A DNA stretch of 9,870 nt from an uncultured Clostridia bacterium (GTDB lineage: Bacteria > Bacillota_A > Clostridia > Oscillospirales > Oscillospiraceae), in assembly GCA_946059285.1 (NCBI GenBank), contig CAMGMW010000031.1:1-9870 (forward strand). Reading direction: 5' to 3'. The position numbers were made by a program, and so were the translations under genes. Below, piece by piece: positions 7,127 to 9,870 of this stretch (position 1 is the stretch's first letter; each line of letters begins with the position of its first letter). The notes beneath the pieces are model-generated. The model did no database searches and was not told the origin of the DNA. It worked only from the letters and a program-made list of their open reading frames with translations.

Positions 7127-8227
7127 TTACTCAAACTGATCGAAATGCTCCTTCAGGGATTTATATGCAGGGTCATCGGGATTTTCCGCAAGCAGGCTTT
7201 CCAGCGCCTTCTTGTAGATTTCGGTGTTATAGAGCTTTTCAATATCGTAGTCCTCGGTATAGCCCAGCTCCACAATTGTGTTTTTCAGCGCTACGGTACC
7301 CTGCTTATCCGGGTCGGGCGAAGAAACGCTGTAGCCGCCGTAAACCTCGGTCTTGATATAGTCCTCATCAATATCGATGTATTTTTTCACATCCTGGATC
7401 GTTCCGTCGTGATTCTCCTGAGAAAACTGATATGCTTTAATCAGCGCTCGCTCAAATGCATGGTAGGTATTGGGGTATTGGCTAAGCGCCGCAGTTGTTG
7501 CAACCTGACGGCAGCAGGGCTGATTCTTGAGCGCTTCCTCCTCAGCACAGTAGTAAACTACATTGTAGCCCTGTCCCTTTGCCAGAGAAGCATACGGCGA
7601 ATAAACGGAAGCCGCGTCAATTGTATCGTTTTGCAGGGCGGCATATGCTTCCTTCTGACTATCAAAGTATACAATGTTTACCTTGTCGCTGCCTTCGCCG
7701 ATGGCTATTCCGGCATTTTTGAGCAGGAGCTGCAGCTCTGCGTCCTGCACGCTGTTTTTGACAGAAGCAACATTTCTGCCCTTCAGCACTTCGATTCCGA
7801 GTCCGTCCTTGCCGCCGGTAAATTCGGATTTAATCACATATCCGTGACCGTTGCTCATTGCTCCGCCGAAGATGGTCAGATCGTGTCCCTTGCTTTGGAA
7901 GGTAAGGGCAGGAACCGAGCCGATAAACGCAACATCTAATTTGTTTGCCTCAAGGCCCGAGGAAAGCTCCGCCGCACTGGAGAACTGCGTCAATGTCACA
8001 TTGAGCCCTTCTTCCTTGAAGTATCCTTCTTCTGCGGCGACAAATGCCAGAAGATGCGCCGTAGAATTCAGATAGCCGAGATTGAAATCCGTTTTTTCAA
8101 GCTGGGCTGTTTGCGTTGTGTCAGAGCTGCCATTTCCGCTCTGACTGTTCTGCTCGTTGTTAGAGCATGCTGTAAAGGACAGCAGAAGCGTAAGGGCCAG
8201 AAAGCCCGCAATAATTGATTTTTTCAT
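7127..8227 (-). CDS. ABC transporter substrate-binding lipoprotein (NMT1/SsuA/NrtA-like)
   Basis: A 366-residue lipoprotein. The signal peptide MKKSIIAGFLALTLLLSFTAC ends at C21, the probable lipidation site, followed by a flexible Ser/Gly/Asn/Thr linker to about 42. The mature domain has the periplasmic-binding fold of the NMT1/SsuA class: FNLGYLNSTAHLLAFVAAEEGYFKEEGLNV (48-77, quoted here as its ends only matter: FNLGYL and EEGLNV), LDVAFIGSVPALTF (97-110) and a YSPYASL segment near 209. It carries a vicinal Cys pair, QPCCRQ, at 236-241. It would capture a small organic or sulfonated anion at the cell surface for the permease. The ribosome binding site AAGGTGAA is inside a 35-bp repeat shared with the small lipoprotein gene upstream. 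Class is firm, ligand unknown. Confidence 0.92.
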   Translation of the reverse strand: MKKSIIAGFLALTLLLSFTACSNNEQNSQSGNGSSDTTQTAQLEKTDFNLGYLNSTAHLLAFVAAEEGYFKEEGLNVTLTQFSSAAELSSGLEANKLDVAFIGSVPALTFQSKGHDLTIFGGAMSNGHGYVIKSEFTGGKDGLGIEVLKGRNVASVKNSVQDAELQLLLKNAGIAIGEGSDKVNIVYFDSQKEAYAALQNDTIDAASVYSPYASLAKGQGYNVVYYCAEEEALKNQPCCRQVATTAALSQYPNTYHAFERALIKAYQFSQENHDGTIQDVKKYIDIDEDYIKTEVYGGYSVSSPDPDKQGTVALKNTIVELGYTEDYDIEKLYNTEIYKKALESLLAENPDDPAYKSLKEHFDQFE

Positions 8228-8232
8228 ATTTG

Positions 8233-8267
8233 TTCACCTTGCGATTTATTGCCATCGCATTCCTTTC
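8233..8267. repeat. 35-bp perfect direct repeat, copy next to the binding-protein gene, with inner hairpin
   Basis: Identical over 35 bp to 8557-8591, at an offset of 324 bp. On the minus strand it reads GAAAGGAATG to CGCAAGGTGAA and includes the ribosome binding site of the binding-protein gene. Inside it, TGCGAT and ATCGCA (8240-8259) form a 6-bp inverted repeat around an 8-base loop, directly before the AAGG. The structure could affect ribosome access or be a protein site; neither is shown. Weak similarity continues further upstream as a GAACAA...CAATTT..CG pattern, and on into both signal-peptide coding regions. Confidence 0.9.
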
Positions 8268-8299
8268 TGCGAAATTGTTTGTGATTGTTCAGGCTTGAA

Positions 8300-8551
8300 T
8301 TAACCGCAGCAGTCGGGTACTGCCGAATCGTCTGTGTTTTCAGTTTCAGCTGATTCACCTGAGGAGCTGCTGTCGGCACTGCAACAGTCATTTTTTGCCT
8401 TGCTGTTTTCGTTTTCCGCTATGCTGCTTTCGCAGCAGTCCTTTGTACCGGCGGAAGACCCTGTATCAGCATGACCCTTATTCTCGCCGCATGCGGTAAA
8501 CAGGGTGAGAATAAACAGTGCAAGTAAACCCGCCGTAAATGTCTTTTTCAT
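8300..8551 (-). CDS. Small lipoprotein with three Asp-Cys-Cys motifs, function unknown
   Basis: An 83-residue ORF whose first 21 residues are a lipoprotein signal peptide (MKKTFTAGLLAL...LFTAC) with C21 as the probable lipidated cysteine. The 62-residue tail is low-complexity, rich in Ser, Asp, Glu and Asn, and probably disordered. It has three vicinal pairs, each after Asp: D38-C39-C40, D55-C56-C57 and D80-C81-C82. No known domain is recognised. The pairs suggest thiol chemistry or binding of a soft metal at the cell surface; that is inference. The signal peptide is about 65% identical at base level to that of the downstream binding protein, and both genes share a 35-bp leader. AAGGTGAA serves as ribosome binding site. 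It is the first sizeable gene after the terminator and probably co-transcribed with the importer. Confidence 0.8.
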   Translation of the reverse strand: MKKTFTAGLLALFILTLFTACGENKGHADTGSSAGTKDCCESSIAENENSKAKNDCCSADSSSSGESAETENTDDSAVPDCCG

Positions 8552-8556
8552 TCTGC

Positions 8557-8591
8557 TTCACCTTGCGATTTATTGCCATCGCATTCCTTTC
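8557..8591. repeat. 35-bp perfect direct repeat, copy next to the small lipoprotein gene
   Basis: Exact partner of 8233-8267. It includes the ribosome binding site of the lipoprotein gene and the TGCGAT/ATCGCA inverted repeat at 8564-8583. In this copy an intrinsic terminator lies just upstream (8604-8640); the other copy has no terminator in the matching place. The leader is more conserved between the copies than the coding sequence after it, which suggests either recent exchange or selection on the leader. Confidence 0.9.
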
Positions 8592-8686
8592 CTTTTAATG
8601 GGCAAAAAAAGCGGAAGCCGTTCTTGCTGCCGGGCTTCCGAAAATTGTTGTTCATTCGATTCGTTGTCAAGCGTAATGGGAAGCAT
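8570..8686 (-). CDS. Possible 38-codon ORF coupled to the Cys-rich leader ORF
   Basis: It begins at an ATG that overlaps the leader-ORF stop as TGATG, and reads MLPITLDNESN... to ...KGMRWQ before TAA. The frame runs through both arms of the terminator hairpin and ends inside the 35-bp repeat. If ribosomes restarted here they could unfold the terminator. No family is recognised, the composition is unremarkable, and a 38-codon frame may occur by chance, so this is a weak call. Confidence 0.25.
   Translation of the reverse strand: MLPITLDNESNEQQFSEARQQERLPLFLPIKRKGMRWQ
8604..8640 (-). terminator. Intrinsic (Rho-independent) terminator between leader ORF and lipoprotein gene
   Basis: On the minus strand, CGGAAGCC (8640-8633) and GGCTTCCG (8619-8612) form a perfect 8-bp stem with a 13-base loop, followed by C and seven Ts (8610-8604). 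It stands before, not after, the transporter operon. It would therefore end transcription from the promoter at 8812-8841 unless relieved, and would also stop read-through from the LysR gene. Confidence 0.85.
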
Positions 8687-8781
8687 CACATTCGGGACAC
8701 ACAACATCGCATGATACAGCAATCTTCAGACCGCATCATACACATACACCTATTTGCTTTTTCAATAGTAATTGTTGTCAT
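8686..8781 (-). CDS. 31-codon Cys/Met-rich leader peptide ORF
   Basis: The ATG is preceded by AAAGGAGG eight bases away, one of the best ribosome binding sites in the window. The peptide starts MTTITIEKAN and continues RCMCMMRSEDCCIMRCC to a final VSRM, then TGA. Of the last 20 residues, six are Cys (12, 14, 21, 22, 26, 27) and five are Met. It sits about 24 bases after the predicted transcription start and ends 46 bases before the terminator stem. This suggests a regulatory leader peptide sensing Cys (or Met) tRNA charging. A small metal- or thiol-binding peptide is the alternative. No family is recognised. Confidence 0.6.
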   Translation of the reverse strand: MTTITIEKANRCMCMMRSEDCCIMRCCVSRM

Positions 8782-8811
8782 GGTCCGTACCTCCTTTAAG
8801 CTTACAAGCAT

Positions 8812-8841
8812 ATTATACTACGCAAAAACCTATTTGTCCAA
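8812..8841 (-). promoter_or_regulatory. Sigma-A-type promoter for the leader and transporter operon
   Basis: On the minus strand, -35 TTGGAC (8841-8836) and a consensus -10 TATAAT (8817-8812) are 18 bases apart. Transcription should start near 8805, giving a leader of about 24 bases before the small ORF. The -35 box lies inside the dyad at 8828-8869, as expected for a promoter controlled by the adjacent LysR protein. Confidence 0.75.
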
Positions 8842-8869
8842 TATCCTATAGGTATACTCGGTAATAGGT
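8828..8869. promoter_or_regulatory. Four-half-site dyad, probable LysR-type regulator operator
   Basis: On the minus strand ACCTAT occurs at 8869 and 8853, and the inverted form ATAGG(A/T) at 8849 and 8833, each pair offset by 16 bp. The whole is symmetric about 8848.5: outer arms ACCTATT and AATAGGT, and a central CCTATAGG palindrome. Two direct half-sites facing two inverted ones suit a tetrameric regulator bound on one DNA face. It covers the -35 box and begins just after the LysR stop codon. Binding by that LysR protein is inference. Confidence 0.6.
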
Positions 8870-8874
8870 TCAGT

Positions 8875-9810
8875 CTATAACGATCCTTTTACGGAATCCT
8901 TCAGATAGCGGTCAATTTCCCGGATATACAGCTCGCCCATAGAGCTGAGCAGAATATCTTTTTTCACAATATAGCCTATTTCCATATTACTGCTGACAGA
9001 ATCCCCCTCGTCTTCTAAGGGGACGGCAATATAATCCGTTCCGTTGAGCTCCTCGCAGATAATGCCGGAGCAAAGCGTATATCCGTTCAGCCCGACCATC
9101 AGATTGAGCATGGTGGCCCGGTCATTTGCTTTGATCGTCCTGGGATATTCGGTTGTACTGAATATTTCCTCCGAAAAATAGAACGATCCGTTATCGCCCT
9201 GCTCAAAGGAAAGACAGGGATAATCGGTAAGCTGGTCAAGCCGTATCGATTGCAGCTTGCTCAGCGGATGCCCCTTCCAAAGGTAGACATATGGCTTGCA
9301 ATCAATCAATTTATGGAATACCAGGTTGTTCGTTCTGAGCAGCTTTGTCATGATCTTGCGGTTAAAATCGCTGAGATACAGAATGCCGATTTCACTCTTT
9401 GAGGTGCTTACATCTTCGATAACTTCCCGGGTCTTGGTTTCACGGATCGCAAACTCATATTCCGCTGTGTTGAACTTTTTTACCATCTCCACAAAGCTCT
9501 TGACGGCAAAAGAATAATGCTGGGTCGAAATACCGAATTTCTTTTTCAGGGCTGCGCCCTTTCCGTACTTATCTAAAATGATTTCATACTGCTGATAAAG
9601 CTGTCGGGCATGGTTGATAAATTCCACTCCGTCATTCGTAAGCGAAACGCCTTTTCTTGTCCGGTTAAAAATGATGATGCCAAGTTCCTTTTCTAGCTCC
9701 TGTACAGCACCGGTTAAGGATGGCTGGGCAATATATAACACCTCCGAGGCCTTATTGAACGATCCCATTTCCGTGATGGTTATCACATAATGCAGTTGCT
9801 GTAAAGTCAT
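8875..9810 (-). CDS. LysR-family transcriptional regulator
   Basis: A 311-residue LysR protein of normal length. The N-terminal winged helix-turn-helix covers about residues 1-60, with the typical GSFNKASEVLYIAQPSLTGA (16-35) and VSLTNDGVEF (55-64). A linker helix to about 90 leads to a two-lobed effector-binding domain to about 300. The start has AAGGAG seven bases upstream. It points the same way as the operon rather than away from it, and ends six bases before the ACCTAT dyad. LysR proteins commonly respond to a pathway ligand; here that might be the imported acid or a sulfur metabolite, but the sequence does not say which. Confidence 0.93.
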   Translation of the reverse strand: MTLQQLHYVITITEMGSFNKASEVLYIAQPSLTGAVQELEKELGIIIFNRTRKGVSLTNDGVEFINHARQLYQQYEIILDKYGKGAALKKKFGISTQHYSFAVKSFVEMVKKFNTAEYEFAIRETKTREVIEDVSTSKSEIGILYLSDFNRKIMTKLLRTNNLVFHKLIDCKPYVYLWKGHPLSKLQSIRLDQLTDYPCLSFEQGDNGSFYFSEEIFSTTEYPRTIKANDRATMLNLMVGLNGYTLCSGIICEELNGTDYIAVPLEDEGDSVSSNMEIGYIVKKDILLSSMGELYIREIDRYLKDSVKGSL

Positions 9811-9870
9811 AAGCTTTCTCCTTTTTCTTCGATTGCATGTGAACGCAGCGGCGAATGTGCAAGGCTTCCC
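9807..9870 (-). CDS. Possible 3' end of an upstream gene
   Basis: One minus-strand frame is open from the window edge, ends in HAIEEKGESL and stops at a TGA that overlaps the LysR start as ATGA. Such overlaps are common between co-transcribed genes, and no convincing promoter is visible before LysR in the 60 bp available. Twenty-one open codons could arise by chance, so this is tentative. Confidence 0.3.
   Translation of the reverse strand, partial: GSLAHSPLRSHAIEEKGESL

Larger units (their letters stand above)
8604..8781 (-). promoter_or_regulatory. Candidate Cys-responsive transcription attenuator
   Basis: The transcript would contain a short Cys/Met-rich ORF and then an intrinsic terminator, the layout of amino-acid attenuators. 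Alternative pairings are visible by eye. GUAUCAU (8717-8711, at codons 22-24) can pair with GUGAUGC (8689-8683, spanning the ORF stop), with two wobble pairs. The overlapping GCUUCC (8684-8679) can pair with GGAAGC (8639-8634) in the first arm of the terminator. A ribosome stalled on Cys codons 21-22 would cover the first segment and free the second to act as antiterminator; a ribosome at the stop codon would cover the second and allow termination. The antiterminator pairing is only 6 bp and was not energy-modelled. Confidence 0.5.

Noticed and set aside
7067..7939. 290-codon open frame on the plus strand
   Set aside because: It lies antisense to the clear binding-protein gene, has no family features and reflects codon bias of the true gene.
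8573..8851. 92-codon plus-strand frame in the control region
   Set aside because: It has no convincing ribosome binding site and runs against the promoter, leader ORF and terminator read on the minus strand.
9811..9870. Promoter for the LysR gene
   Set aside because: A TTGCAC occurs on the minus strand but nothing close to TATAAT follows at 16-18 bases; the window ends too soon to judge.

Overview
The window carries one long gene cluster, all on the minus strand, read from the right-hand end (a LysR-type regulator) to the left-hand end (an aminotransferase cut by the window edge). Strong AGGAGG-type ribosome binding sites, a four-subunit ferredoxin-dependent 2-oxoacid oxidoreductase, Cys-type lipoproteins and intermediate GC content point to an anaerobic Firmicute, most likely a gut or rumen member of the Clostridia. 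That placement is inference. No tRNA, rRNA, CRISPR array or transposase is visible.

Layout in order of transcription: (1) 9810-8875, a LysR regulator. (2) 8869-8552, a dense control region. It holds a four-half-site dyad overlapping the -35 box, a good sigma-A promoter, a 31-codon Cys/Met-rich ORF with a strong ribosome binding site, an intrinsic terminator, and the first copy of a perfect 35-bp direct repeat containing a small hairpin. (3) 8551-8300, a small lipoprotein with three Asp-Cys-Cys motifs. (4) 8267-8233, the second repeat copy. (5) 8227-5314, an ABC importer of the nitrate/sulfonate/taurine/NMT1 class: substrate-binding lipoprotein, an ATPase broken by an in-frame TGA, and a permease. 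(6) 5234-2508, the gamma, delta, alpha and beta subunits of a 2-oxoacid:ferredoxin oxidoreductase, with overlapping junctions; gamma is unusually short. (7) 2496-1156, a PaaK-family acyl/aryl-CoA ligase. (8) 1140-1, a fold-type I aminotransferase.

The parts can be read as one route in two directions. Oxidatively, an amino acid is transaminated, the 2-oxoacid is oxidised to acyl-CoA with reduction of ferredoxin, and the free acid is released. Reductively, an organic acid is imported, activated to its CoA thioester, carboxylated to a 2-oxoacid and transaminated to an amino acid; this is the acid-to-amino-acid salvage known from rumen and gut anaerobes. An importer at the head of the operon and an apparent amino-acid-type attenuator in front of it favour the second reading. 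The Cys/Met codons of the leader and the importer class hint at a sulfur-containing substrate. No substrate can be assigned from sequence alone.

The part most worth a second look is the 300 bp between the regulator and the lipoprotein. It looks like a two-layer switch: LysR-type control of initiation, then a possible Cys-responsive transcription attenuator. The Cys-pair lipoprotein behind it shares its leader and signal-peptide design with the binding protein.
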